A model generated the notes under the pieces. The model worked only from the letters and a program-made list of their open reading frames with translations, was not told the DNA's origin and ran no database searches. From Desulfurococcaceae archaeon AG1 (GTDB lineage Archaea; Thermoproteota; Thermoprotei_A; Sulfolobales; AG1): a DNA stretch of 64,000 nucleotides. Positions 1-8,580 of the stretch are shown here, in pieces. The DNA lies in contig BEWT01000002.1 of NCBI GenBank assembly GCA_003116855.1, positions 16,352-80,351 on the forward strand, written 5' to 3'. Position 1 is the stretch's first letter; each line of letters starts with the position of its first letter. A program made the position numbers and the translations under genes.

Positions 1-74
1 TTAGGATCCTTCTTAGCCTTAGCCTCGAGATCGAGGGCTTTTTTCAACTCCTCCTCAGAAACCTTGTAGCTCAT
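1..74 (-). CDS. Hypothetical protein, N-terminal fragment cut by window edge
   Basis: The leftward reading frame starts at an ATG (72-74) and is still open at position 1, giving 24 visible residues that begin MSYKVSEEELKKAL and continue as a charged, Lys/Glu-rich helix. A good TATA-like box lies about 26 nt before the start, which supports a real leaderless gene. I do not recognise the family from so short a piece. The product, full length and stop lie outside the window. Confidence 0.5.
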   Translation of the reverse strand, partial: MSYKVSEEELKKALDLEAKAKKDP

Positions 75-100
75 ACCACTCACCCCAGCATCTCAACACC

Positions 101-110
101 ATATAAATAT
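101..110 (-). promoter_or_regulatory. TATA box of the leftward gene at the window edge
   Basis: On the minus strand this reads ATATTTATAT. Its centre is about 26 nt from a transcription start near 79, which would place the ATG at 74 only a few nucleotides into the message, the usual leaderless arrangement in Thermoproteota. Confidence 0.45.
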
Positions 111-170
111 CTACCCAACCGTAGTATATTAGTTTTAACGCCCTAGGTCAAAATACCTTTATGGATCTGT

Positions 171-1022
171 CTAAAATTTCTCAGAGATCTCTTTCTTAAG
201 AACCTCTACATCGATCTTAATTGATAGAGGTTCTGGAGCTGGGGGAAGCGATCTCTTGTGCTGTGTATCGATGAACCTTCTCACAACAGCGGCAACAATA
301 CCAGGATCTATTCTTAAAAGCTCAGCAGTCATTCTCACCCCTAGACCCTTATCAAAGACCAGGTATAGTATCTGATCCAGTATATCGTAGTCTGCTGGAA
401 GCTCGTCAACAGCTCTGTGTCCTGGGTATAGCTGTGGCGATGATGGCTTTCCATATATCCTCTCAGGCAGCCCGAGATATCTGCCTAAAAGCCTCACCTG
501 TGTCTTGTATAGATGTGATATTACAAGAAAATCCGAGGCTCCATCACCATATTTTGTATAGTATCCCAACAGGATCTCGCTCTTATCAGATGTTCCAGCC
601 ACTAATAGGTTTTCGAGGTTAGCGTGTAGATATAGAAGGGACATCCTAACCCTAGCCCTAAGATTAGCTATAGCAATCCTTGTCTTTGCGTTCTCCTCGA
701 CAGAAGCTGCTTTTTTGAACCCCTCAACAATATCGTCTATCGGGATTACTTTATATCTTATCCCAAGCGTCTCAGCAAGCTCTATTGCATCCTCCACATC
801 CCTTTTTGGTGTGAAGCTTGTGGGCATGACTAGACCTAAGATCCTCTTAGCCTCTATAGCCTTGGAGAGAAGAGTCACGGTTACTGAGCTATCAACACCG
901 CCGCTTAGCCCTACCACAACGCCGGAGGCTCCTGAAGATCCTATATAGGATCTTATAAAATCCACTATTCTAGCAACAGTACCCCCGAGATCTATGTTAA
1001 GGATCTCGTCAAGGACTGCCAT
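171..1022 (-). CDS. nadE: NAD+ synthetase, ammonia-dependent type
   Basis: This 283-residue protein catalyses the last step of NAD synthesis: ATP-dependent amidation of deamido-NAD, via an adenylated intermediate. The ATP-pyrophosphatase P-loop SGGVDSS is at residues 40-46, and a GTSDKSE segment follows near residue 145. There is no N-terminal glutaminase (nitrilase) domain, so free ammonia is the expected nitrogen donor; the adjacent glutamate dehydrogenase also handles ammonia, though a link is only inference. Length is normal for archaeal NadE. The ATG start sits about 12 nt after a transcription start predicted from the TATA box at 1056-1065. Confidence 0.93.
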   Translation of the reverse strand: MAVLDEILNIDLGGTVARIVDFIRSYIGSSGASGVVVGLSGGVDSSVTVTLLSKAIEAKRILGLVMPTSFTPKRDVEDAIELAETLGIRYKVIPIDDIVEGFKKAASVEENAKTRIAIANLRARVRMSLLYLHANLENLLVAGTSDKSEILLGYYTKYGDGASDFLVISHLYKTQVRLLGRYLGLPERIYGKPSSPQLYPGHRAVDELPADYDILDQILYLVFDKGLGVRMTAELLRIDPGIVAAVVRRFIDTQHKRSLPPAPEPLSIKIDVEVLKKEISEKF

Positions 1023-1055
1023 ATCCCATTACCATCGATTTAAAGTGCGAGTATC

Positions 1056-1065
1056 TATATATAAA
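1056..1065 (-). promoter_or_regulatory. TATA box of nadE
   Basis: The minus strand reads TTTATATATA, centred about 38 nt before the nadE ATG. This predicts a transcription start near 1034 and a short leader of about a dozen nucleotides. Confidence 0.5.
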
Positions 1066-1160
1066 CATATGTTAAAAACATGTAAAAGTTACATTGCTAC
1101 AAGGATCAACTTGGTCTGACTAGATAAACAATAATGATTAAAAAAGACAAGCGTGACTAT

Positions 1161-2438
1161 CTATATCCATCCCCTTAGTTTCATTGCATTATATACTCTC
1201 TCCACCGCTACGGCTTGTGCTGCTGTTCTAGGATCTATATCGCTCCTCCTATTCATATAGCTATAGAGCGTTCTGAACGCTGTGATCATCTTCTCCTCAA
1301 GCTTCCTCATAGCCTCGTCATCTGTTATCCACCCTCCTGTCCTGTTATTAACCCATTCTATCCAGCTCGCTGTAACACCGCCAGCATTGGCCAGAATATC
1401 GGGAACAACGAAGATCCCTCTCTTGAATAATATATCGTCGGCCTCAGGGGTTGTAGGGCCATTAGCACCCTCAACAATAAGCTTAGCCTTTATCTTTGGA
1501 GCATTATCGATGGTTATAACATTCTCCAACGCCGCTGGGATGAGTATATCTACATCTAATGTTAGAAGCTCCTCATTAGATATTCTCTTAGCATCCGGAT
1601 ACTCGATCACCTTCCCCTTCTCGCTCTTAACCCTCATAACCTCATCAATCCTCAAACCCTTGGGATCATAGATCCCACCGCTCGAGTCGCTTACAGCAAC
1701 AACCTTTGCTCCCCAGTTGCTCAGATAATAGGCAGCATAGGAGCCAACATTACCAAAACCCTGGACAGCAACCCTCTTACCCTCTATGCCTCCGAGCATC
1801 TTGTTAGCAGCCTCTCTAGCGATTGCTGCCACACCGAAACCTGTGGCAACTATTCTGGTTCCTAGACCTCCCAGCTGCTGGGGCTTTCCAGTAACCACGC
1901 CGAATATGTTATGCCCAATTATTCTATAATACTCATCTATATACCAAGCCATGGTTTGCGGGTTTGTATAGACATCTGGTGCCGGTATATCCAGATCTTC
2001 ACCAACAAATCTTGAGATCGCTGCAAAGTATCCTCTGCTCAGAGCCTCGATTTCCCTGAAACTCAGCCTTCTAGGATCAACTCTAACGCCTCCCTTCCCA
2101 CCACCAAATGGTAGCTGTAACAACGAGCATTTCCATGTCATCCACATGGATAGAGCCATAACCTCGCTCATATCTGTCTCGGGATGATACCTAACGCCTC
2201 CCTTATAGGGGCCAAGAGCGCTGTTATGCTGAGCCCTCCACCCAATAAAGATCCTTGTTTTACCGTCATCCATCCTCACCGGGATCTTTACCTGGATAAC
2301 TCTCTCGTGGGTTTTTAAAGCTTCAAAAGCTTCATCGTCAAGCCCTAGAACATTAACAGCTTTTTTTAACTGCATAACAGCGTTCTCATACGGATCTAAG
2401 GCTTTTTCTCCCAGTTTTCTCACCATATTAAAAATCAC
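1161..2438 (-). CDS. gdhA: Glutamate dehydrogenase
   Basis: The 425-residue protein interconverts glutamate and 2-oxoglutarate plus ammonia, linking amino acid catabolism to the 2-oxoacid oxidoreductase encoded nearby. The N-terminal ELFV dehydrogenase domain carries the active-site motif PFGGGKGG with catalytic Lys115. The C-terminal Rossmann domain shows QGFGNVG near residues 225-231. Length and sequence match the hexameric archaeal enzyme. The start is the ATG giving MIFNMVRKLG; the second Met (residue 5) is an equally plausible start. Coenzyme preference cannot be settled by eye. It stands alone, divergent from the MFS gene at 2540. Confidence 0.95.
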   Translation of the reverse strand: MIFNMVRKLGEKALDPYENAVMQLKKAVNVLGLDDEAFEALKTHERVIQVKIPVRMDDGKTRIFIGWRAQHNSALGPYKGGVRYHPETDMSEVMALSMWMTWKCSLLQLPFGGGKGGVRVDPRRLSFREIEALSRGYFAAISRFVGEDLDIPAPDVYTNPQTMAWYIDEYYRIIGHNIFGVVTGKPQQLGGLGTRIVATGFGVAAIAREAANKMLGGIEGKRVAVQGFGNVGSYAAYYLSNWGAKVVAVSDSSGGIYDPKGLRIDEVMRVKSEKGKVIEYPDAKRISNEELLTLDVDILIPAALENVITIDNAPKIKAKLIVEGANGPTTPEADDILFKRGIFVVPDILANAGGVTASWIEWVNNRTGGWITDDEAMRKLEEKMITAFRTLYSYMNRRSDIDPRTAAQAVAVERVYNAMKLRGWI

Positions 2439-2539
2439 AAGAGGAAATTAAGCTTACAAACCCAGGATCCATCGTGCCATGGTGAGTAGGCTTTTACCCT
2501 TATTAGGTCTAAGAATGTTTTTGATTTGGACGTTAGCCT

Positions 2540-3691
2540 TTGAAGAACCTGAAGATCTACTCGATTCTAAATAACCTCGCTAACGGGCTTGGCAACCCCT
2601 TCGTAGGCTTCTTCGCAGTGTCCTCAGGGCTTTCTGTATACTTCGTATCACTAATATCGTCCGCATCAACAGCACTCCCAGGAGTCTCTCAAATAGCTAT
2701 CCTGAAGCTCAAGTCAAATCCAAAGGCTCTTGCTATTATGGGCACGTTATTCTCAGGCATCCTCTGGATCCTTGCGGGAATAGCAGCAACCCTCGGCCCT
2801 CTTTTCGTGGGCTTATACCTCACAACACAGTTGGCAGCCGGGATAGCTTCCCTCGGATGGACCCTTATTCTCGAGAGGATCAGTCGTGGTAAGAGAGGTA
2901 TGGAGCTTGCAAGATATTCTTTCTATGCAAACATAGGCTCGCTCACGGCCACATTACTAACCGGGTATGTGGTTGGTAGGAATCTAAACAATATGGGTTA
3001 TTTCTTCATAGCATCCGGGGCCCTCATGATCCTGAGCTCTCTATCCCTACTAAGTTATAAACATGAGGAGGAATACAGAGGGACAGAGACAACGAGCACA
3101 AGCACCACTAGGATCGCACCAAGTATAAATGCCCTTAGAGCCTTCTATCTAGTCAATGCATCATACATGGTGGTTATGTCCCTAGCATGGCCACTCTTCC
3201 CCCTCGCCCAGGTTTATAAGTTTGAAATGGGGGCTGCTGAGGTTGGGCTCTTAACAGTTATAGCGGGTGTCTCAACACTAATACTCCAAAGGATCGTTGG
3301 CGTGCTTGTGGATTTTAATAGGAAGATAGTGATGTTCTCTGGACGGTTACTCTTAGCAGTATTTCCCCTAGGCTATGCTCTCTCAAGCAATGTATATGAA
3401 CTCTACCTAATCCAGCTCGTGGCTGGCTATACGAACTCTGCTGTGATAGCATATACAGCGTATGTCATGGATCACTCGATTGATAAGAGGAAAGCGCTCT
3501 CCCTCTATAGCTTTTTCAACGGTGTTGCAACCGTCATAGGCTCTGTGATAGGAGGCGCTCTCTACACCTATATATCAACACTTGAGGATCCTGTGAGCTC
3601 TATAGATACCCTTATGCTTGCAATCGGCATTATTAGGATATTGCTATCAATACCATATCTATATATAAAGGATATTGCGAGATATAGGTAG
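2540..3691 (+). CDS. Major facilitator superfamily transporter
   Basis: A 383-residue polytopic membrane protein with about 12 hydrophobic segments and a hydrophilic Thr/Ser-rich central loop near residues 175-190 (TETTSTSTT), the usual break between the two six-helix halves. It belongs to the MFS fold of secondary transporters. The substrate is unknown. The start is TTG at 2540, the first in-frame start after the divergent gap from gdhA. Its stop lies 10 nt before the preferred ATG (3702) of the next gene, so the two are probably co-transcribed. Confidence 0.8.
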   Translation: MKNLKIYSILNNLANGLGNPFVGFFAVSSGLSVYFVSLISSASTALPGVSQIAILKLKSNPKALAIMGTLFSGILWILAGIAATLGPLFVGLYLTTQLAAGIASLGWTLILERISRGKRGMELARYSFYANIGSLTATLLTGYVVGRNLNNMGYFFIASGALMILSSLSLLSYKHEEEYRGTETTSTSTTRIAPSINALRAFYLVNASYMVVMSLAWPLFPLAQVYKFEMGAAEVGLLTVIAGVSTLILQRIVGVLVDFNRKIVMFSGRLLLAVFPLGYALSSNVYELYLIQLVAGYTNSAVIAYTAYVMDHSIDKRKALSLYSFFNGVATVIGSVIGGALYTYISTLEDPVSSIDTLMLAIGIIRILLSIPYLYIKDIARYR

Positions 3692-3701
3692 AAAGCTCGA
3701 T

Positions 3702-4196
3702 ATGTGGAGCTCCAGGAGAGTAGTATCTATATCGATACCAAGCCTTATCACAGCACTCCTAATAACTCTCAGCATTAATAGCCTAGCAATCATATTAGTA
3801 ATAATACTGACGATCCATCTCTTATCAATATCGATAGGGTTTATAAGAATAAAGCTCCATCTATGCCCTGTAAATACTATCATAACGTTCAGAGACACAG
3901 TTATAAAAGATAAATCTCTATCCGTGAAAACAGATAAAATATACACATCATCCAGGATTACTTCGACAATATATATAGTGAGGGGCTATGTGGGTCCAAA
4001 AGCATTCTTCCTTAACCCATTACTCCTATGTATATTTACGTATTTCAAACCACTATATATAAGCAATGGAGAGTACTTAGCACTGGGATCCGCGCCTCAC
4101 TTCATATATATCTTTAAATCGAGGATCAATGCCCCTATATCGCTAACAGACGAGGAGGAGGTTATAAAGATTATGGAAGACCTCTGCCACAAATGA
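3702..4196 (+). CDS. Small membrane protein of unknown function
   Basis: About 164 residues from ATG 3702; a TTG at 3675 would overlap the transporter gene and adds nine residues. The N-terminus holds two adjacent hydrophobic helices (residues about 8-40, Ile/Leu-rich), followed by a soluble, beta-rich region with a basic/Ile composition. This looks like a membrane-anchored PH-like or bPH2-type domain, but I cannot confirm that. Tight spacing to the MFS gene suggests one transcript. AT-richer, with many ATA codons. Confidence 0.55.
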   Translation: MWSSRRVVSISIPSLITALLITLSINSLAIILVIILTIHLLSISIGFIRIKLHLCPVNTIITFRDTVIKDKSLSVKTDKIYTSSRITSTIYIVRGYVGPKAFFLNPLLLCIFTYFKPLYISNGEYLALGSAPHFIYIFKSRINAPISLTDEEEVIKIMEDLCHK

Positions 4197-4260
4197 TCCC
4201 GTTTTATACCTTATAAAAGGGTCTTAGCATAATATTGAGCAGCAGCTAAAAACGATCATG

Positions 4261-4340
4261 CATATGTATACTCAAATATAAGGATTCAGACAATATCGCT
4301 GATATGTATATCCAAATATAAGGGTTCAAACAATATATAT
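4261..4340 (+). repeat. Tandem 40-bp imperfect duplication carrying two promoters
   Basis: Positions 4261-4300 and 4301-4340 align without gaps at about 32 of 40 bases. Each copy has the core ATATGTATA, then CAAATATAAG (TATA-like, near 4273-4280 and 4313-4320), then TTCA-ACAATAT. The second copy's TATA box is placed correctly for a start just before the GTG at 4350. The arrangement looks like a duplicated promoter or a pair of operator sites for the oxidoreductase gene. Confidence 0.6.
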
Positions 4341-4349
4341 TACTGAGCG

Positions 4350-6296
4350 GTGCATAGAATGCCTGAGATCGAGGTTATACTGGGGGGCCCGCAGGGGGGA
4401 GGTATAGAGACTGCCGCTCAGATCTTCATAAGATCCCTTGCAAGGATGGGGTTATATGTTTATGGAAAGAGAGAGTATTTCTCTAACATAATGGGTAGGC
4501 ATAGCTATTTTCAGATAAGGGCTAGGGATAGACCCGTTAGGTCTGTTAAAAGCAAAGTAGATATAGTAGCAGGACTCGATGCAGAGTCGATAGCGACCCA
4601 CTTCGACGACATAGTCCCAGGCGGTGCAATAATATTTGACCCCACCTTCAGCCAGGTTAAAATAGACGCGCTGGGAATGATGGAGAGCGATACGAAGGAA
4701 CATGTAAAGGAGAAGCTCAGAAGCAATGGCTACGAGCCCAGCGTAAAAGGAGCTCTAATGTATGCTGAGGAGAAGCTGGGGGCAAAGCTCTGCCCGCTCC
4801 CATACCAGAAGATCCTGGCAGAGGCTGCTGAAAGGCTAAAGGCTGGAAGCCTCTCTGCTGTCCAGAGATTCCTCAACACAGTAGTGTTATCCGCGGTTAC
4901 CGCTATGATAGGTGTATCGATAGGTGCTTTCAGAGCAGGCCTTGAGGATGTGTTTGGTGCTAAAAGACCCCAGGTTATTGAGCAGAACCTGGTTGTGGCT
5001 GATATAGTTTATAACTATGTTAAGAATAACTTTAGCGATTTCGATAAAAAGCTCGAGGGCTTTGAACCGAGAAAAGAACCAATGGTTATACTAAACGGCA
5101 ACGAGGCTGTAGCTGTGGGGAAGATCCTTGGGGGGCTGACTTTCCAGACATACTATCCCATAACGCCCGCTGCTGATGAGAGCTTCTTCCTAGAGAGCTA
5201 CGAGGCGATCGAAATAGATCCTGAGTTTAAAGACGAGGCAGAGCTTCTTAAAGGAGCCGGGATAGTGGTGTTCCAAAGCGAAGACGAGATAGCAGCTATA
5301 AACATGGCTATAGGTGCTGCCCTAACAGGCGCTAGGAGCGCTACAGCAACCAGCGGGCCTGGCTTCTCACTAATGGCCGAGGGTCTTGGATGGGCTGGGA
5401 TGAACGAGGTCCCTGTTGTTGTAACGCTATATATGAGAGGCGGTCCGAGCACTGGTCTTCCGACAAGGGATAGCCAGGCTGATCTGCTTTTCGCGCTCTT
5501 CGCAGGTCACGGCGAGTTTCCGAGGATCGTGCTATCCTCAGGGGATCACGAAGAAGCCGTCTACGATGCTGTAAGAGCCCTTAACTGGGCAGAGATCTAT
5601 CAATGCCCCGTAATACATTTGGTGGAGAAGAACCTGGCTAACTCATGGGCCCTGGTTAAGATTGATAAGAATAAGGTAAAGATTGAGAGAGGAAAGCTTG
5701 TCAGAGATCCTGTGAAGAACTACAGGAGATTCGAGATAACAGAGGAGGGTATATCGCCCAGAGCCTTTATAGGAACCCCTGGGGTTGTTATGTGGTATAC
5801 AGGCGATGAGCACGATCCTCTAGGACACATAACAGAGGATCCGGAGACTAGGTATGAGATGTATATGAAGAGGCTTAAAAAGCTAGAAACAGCTGACAAA
5901 GAAATACCAGAAGAGGAGAGGGTAGCCATATATGGGGAAGAGAACCCAGACATAACGATAGTCAGCTGGGGAACAACCAAAGGGGCTATTCTAGACGCGC
6001 TGGATCTTCTTAGAGAGAAGGGCTATAAAGTAGGGTTCCTCCAAATAAGGGTCTTCAGCCCCTTCCCCAAGAGGCTTGTTAAAAAAGTCCTTGAATCCTC
6101 TAGATTGGTGATCGATATAGAGAACAACTACTTAGGACAAGCTGCCAGAGTCATAGCTATGGAGACAGGCTATATTATAAGGCACAAGGCTCTGAAATGG
6201 ACCGGAAGACCCATAACAGAGACAGAGGTTATAAAAGCTGTTGAGAAGGTTGTTAACGAAGGTGTCGAGACAATATACCTCAAGGATGGTAAATAA
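4350..6296 (+). CDS. 2-oxoacid:ferredoxin oxidoreductase, fused gamma-alpha subunit
   Basis: This 648-residue protein is the large subunit of the thiamine-dependent, CoA-acylating oxidoreductase that converts pyruvate, 2-oxoglutarate or other 2-oxoacids to acyl-CoA and reduced ferredoxin. Residues 1-215 form the gamma domain (GGPQGGG near the start). The alpha domain follows, with the diagnostic YPITP motif at about 270, and a C-terminal transketolase-like domain. The fused gamma-alpha form of this length matches the two-subunit enzymes known from Sulfolobus. The thiamine-binding beta subunit and its iron-sulfur cluster are not encoded next to it. GTG 4350 or ATG 4359 could be the start. Confidence 0.9.
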   Translation: MHRMPEIEVILGGPQGGGIETAAQIFIRSLARMGLYVYGKREYFSNIMGRHSYFQIRARDRPVRSVKSKVDIVAGLDAESIATHFDDIVPGGAIIFDPTFSQVKIDALGMMESDTKEHVKEKLRSNGYEPSVKGALMYAEEKLGAKLCPLPYQKILAEAAERLKAGSLSAVQRFLNTVVLSAVTAMIGVSIGAFRAGLEDVFGAKRPQVIEQNLVVADIVYNYVKNNFSDFDKKLEGFEPRKEPMVILNGNEAVAVGKILGGLTFQTYYPITPAADESFFLESYEAIEIDPEFKDEAELLKGAGIVVFQSEDEIAAINMAIGAALTGARSATATSGPGFSLMAEGLGWAGMNEVPVVVTLYMRGGPSTGLPTRDSQADLLFALFAGHGEFPRIVLSSGDHEEAVYDAVRALNWAEIYQCPVIHLVEKNLANSWALVKIDKNKVKIERGKLVRDPVKNYRRFEITEEGISPRAFIGTPGVVMWYTGDEHDPLGHITEDPETRYEMYMKRLKKLETADKEIPEEERVAIYGEENPDITIVSWGTTKGAILDALDLLREKGYKVGFLQIRVFSPFPKRLVKKVLESSRLVIDIENNYLGQAARVIAMETGYIIRHKALKWTGRPITETEVIKAVEKVVNEGVETIYLKDGK

Positions 6297-6312
6297 CGCA
6301 GTAACGTTATCA

Positions 6313-7764
6313 TCACGGTTTAGGAGAGCCCAGTTTTTTCAGTATATCCAACAGTGGCTTGATCCTCGTAGGCCCTACGATCGACATGCTTATTAGGAAT
6401 ATAGATGTGACCCTCGGATCCGACAGGCTCTTCAAAATCCTCGCCTTAGCTTCATCTCCAAGTTTAAGGCTATCGAGATAGACCTTTATCTTATCCTCAA
6501 TTATAAGTGGTATTCTGCTAGCCACATTGCTGGGAGCGATGAGCAACAGGAAGTAGGGAAAGACGATCAAATCCCACGCCATATGGCTATACCTTCTACA
6601 CTCACCAGCTTGCTCGAGATCTATGCAGTAAGCAGTATCGCTCCCCTCTATGGTTATAAAGTTATCCGGCTTCGTGTCTATCAAGCAAACCCCGCTGCTA
6701 TGTATTTTGGCAATTGTTCTCATAAAAATCTCGATGGCCTCGCCTATCAAGCCCTTATATATGGCATAGCTGCTCAGGGGCTCGCCCTCTATGTATTCTT
6801 TGAGCATTGTGAGAGACCACGGATCTATGTAGAGGATCCTCTGGGTAGCTATACCACGCTTCCTAAGCTCTATTGTATATCTATATTCATTCCAGAACCT
6901 CGTTTGGGGAAGAGCCTTGGGCCTTATACCCACGAGGGTCATTAGATCCACTGTAGGGCTTATTAGAAGCCATTTAGCGGAGGCATAGTCGGAGAAGCTT
7001 TTCATAACCATCTTAATACCGCTTTCTCTATCCCTTACAATCTTCGAGGTGGAGAGCGCACTGAGGATCTTAGGTAGGTTTTTGTTACTTTGGATCATCT
7101 CGGAATCATCGATCTTATCCTTTATAGATCTATAATCTATAACCTTACCCTCTACACATTCTATAAGATCCTCTGGTGGAGGAGGATCTTCTAGCTGAGG
7201 GGTTTTAACACTCTTCAGAATCTTTATCAACGGGTTTAGGTACTCGTCAAAAGATCTCCTAAGGCTCTCTATAGCTGGAATTGCCTTGAGCCAGTCGGCC
7301 CTTATATTTACTAGGTATCTTCTTCTTCTATCCATGGAGAGCCAGCTGCCATCGACCCTGAATCCAGCATTCTTAGCAGTGATCCCTATGGCGAGATCCA
7401 GATCCGGGGATCCGCTTTCTAGATATCTAACCGCTAGGTATTTGTAGATCTCTGCTCTGCTCGTAAGCCTGTAGAGGTTTTTGTATAGAGGGTATTTGAT
7501 GTTAACTCTGAAAAGGCCATATGCTCCTGAGAATGCTGAGAGATCGTTTGATAGATCACTTACAAGTCTTCTAGCAGCTGCATTCACTATATCATCATCC
7601 CTAGGCTCTCCTGACACGAGATATGCTGCACACAGCGAATAGCCCATTGTTTTGAGCATACAGTCGAGCAGGGCTATCTGTTTTGGAACATGGATCTCTG
7701 TTAATCGATCTCTTGTAACAACCCCTAGATCTGTTATCCTGCTCTTAACAACAATCCTGATCAT
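6313..7764 (-). CDS. Protein-kinase-like fold protein, unknown substrate
   Basis: A 483-residue protein. The C-terminal half shows kinase-fold landmarks: an MVMKSF strand that could hold the ATP-binding Lys (about residue 258), hinge EYIEGEPL, the catalytic loop HSSG-LIDTKPDN and the metal-binding strand CIDLEQA. The pattern D-x-K-P-x-N resembles RIO/Bud32, lipopolysaccharide kinase and aminoglycoside phosphotransferase families. The N-terminal 230 residues have no features I recognise. The wHTH gene ends 15 nt upstream on the same strand, so they likely form an operon. Its stop faces the oxidoreductase gene 16 nt away. Confidence 0.6.
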   Translation of the reverse strand: MIRIVVKSRITDLGVVTRDRLTEIHVPKQIALLDCMLKTMGYSLCAAYLVSGEPRDDDIVNAAARRLVSDLSNDLSAFSGAYGLFRVNIKYPLYKNLYRLTSRAEIYKYLAVRYLESGSPDLDLAIGITAKNAGFRVDGSWLSMDRRRRYLVNIRADWLKAIPAIESLRRSFDEYLNPLIKILKSVKTPQLEDPPPPEDLIECVEGKVIDYRSIKDKIDDSEMIQSNKNLPKILSALSTSKIVRDRESGIKMVMKSFSDYASAKWLLISPTVDLMTLVGIRPKALPQTRFWNEYRYTIELRKRGIATQRILYIDPWSLTMLKEYIEGEPLSSYAIYKGLIGEAIEIFMRTIAKIHSSGVCLIDTKPDNFITIEGSDTAYCIDLEQAGECRRYSHMAWDLIVFPYFLLLIAPSNVASRIPLIIEDKIKVYLDSLKLGDEAKARILKSLSDPRVTSIFLISMSIVGPTRIKPLLDILKKLGSPKP

Positions 7765-7779
7765 TATACCATGCCGTAA

Positions 7780-8466
7780 TCACTTCTTAAGAACCACAAA
7801 TCCCTTTCTAAGCATGCTTTCTATATTCATCTTAACAAGCTTTGATAGCGATGATATGATCCTTATAGAAGGGATTTCACTCTCACTCACATCAAACCTC
7901 CTGCTTATAGCATTCACACTACTTCTACACAGGTCTATTAACAAGCAGTTGGTACATCTCTTGCTAGCATCGACACCGCTGACTATCACTAGAAGACCAT
8001 AGCTATCATCTATAAAGGCACCCTTATTCTCAAGCACCTCTAGAGAAGCCCCTGCTGGTGAGCTATATACCCTGTAAACGAGATAGATCTTTGATGTTAA
8101 TAGGTAGTCCTCACCATGCTTAACGATCCAGCCGTGGTTCTCTAGGAAGTGTAGATGCCTATAAACAGCTGTCCTTACAACCCCTATGTTCTCAGCAAGC
8201 TGTGATGCTCTCGTAACACCTTTAGCAAGCAGCGATAATATTGCTAGTCTCTGATCGTTAGAGATCGTCGCATTGAAGTTCTCCTCATGGATCAATACTA
8301 TGCTATCGATCAAGCTTCCCTTCTCAAGAATATATGGAACCCCCCTAAACCCCTCAGCATATTCGAAATAACCATGTTTCCTATCCAATATTGCTCCATA
8401 TAGATATGTTTCTAGAGAAGATAATAAAGACCGAGATCTTAGCTTATTAGCTATAGACAGGATCAT
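7780..8466 (-). CDS. Winged-helix transcriptional regulator with Cys motif
   Basis: The protein has an ArsR-like helix-turn-helix near residues 88-120 (LAILSLLAKG, AVYRHLHFLENHGWI). A C-terminal region has CTNCLLIDLC, a C-x2-C-x5-C pattern that could bind metal. The listed start gives 228 residues but lies 10 nt from the tRNA gene, with no minus-strand TATA box upstream. A TTATTATC box at 8422-8430 instead predicts a start near 8400 and translation from TTG 8388, giving about 202 residues. Effector and targets are unknown; the downstream kinase-fold gene is the obvious candidate partner. Confidence 0.7.
   Translation of the reverse strand: MILSIANKLRSRSLLSSLETYLYGAILDRKHGYFEYAEGFRGVPYILEKGSLIDSIVLIHEENFNATISNDQRLAILSLLAKGVTRASQLAENIGVVRTAVYRHLHFLENHGWIVKHGEDYLLTSKIYLVYRVYSSPAGASLEVLENKGAFIDDSYGLLVIVSGVDASKRCTNCLLIDLCRSSVNAISRRFDVSESEIPSIRIISSLSKLVKMNIESMLRKGFVVLKK
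8443..8449 (+). promoter_or_regulatory. Candidate TATA box of tRNA-Pro
   Basis: CTTATTA lies about 26 nt upstream of a predicted start near 8472, just before the tRNA 5' end at 8477. It sits inside the annotated 5' end of the opposite-strand regulator gene, which is another reason to prefer a downstream start for that gene. Confidence 0.35.
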
Positions 8467-8476
8467 AAGAACGTGA

Positions 8477-8579
8477 GGGGCCGTAGTCTAGCTTGGGAGG
8501 ATGCCAGCCTGGGGTGAGCACCCCGTAGCAAGGGATCCCAGAGCGCTGGTGGTCCCGGGTTCAAATCCCGGCGGCCCCA
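8477..8579 (+). tRNA. tRNA-Pro(GGG) with 29-nt intron
   Basis: The acceptor arms GGGGCCG (8477-8483) and CGGCCCC (8572-8578) pair fully, and the discriminator base is A8579. The T arm is CCGGG/CCCGG around TTCAAAT. The anticodon stem CCAGC (8504-8508) pairs with GCTGG (8545-8549). The exon loop reads C-T-GGG-G-C, giving anticodon GGG at 8511-8513. An intron of 29 nt (8515-8543) sits at the canonical 37/38 position. The junction folds as a textbook bulge-helix-bulge: central helix CTGG/CCAG with three-base bulges GGT and AGC. The mature length is 74 nt. CCA is not fully encoded. Confidence 0.93.
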
Positions 8580-8580
8580 C

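Noticed and set aside
4261..4340. Possible CRISPR-like direct repeats
   Set aside because: Only two adjacent copies with no spacers, and each contains a TATA-like core; a promoter duplication explains it better.
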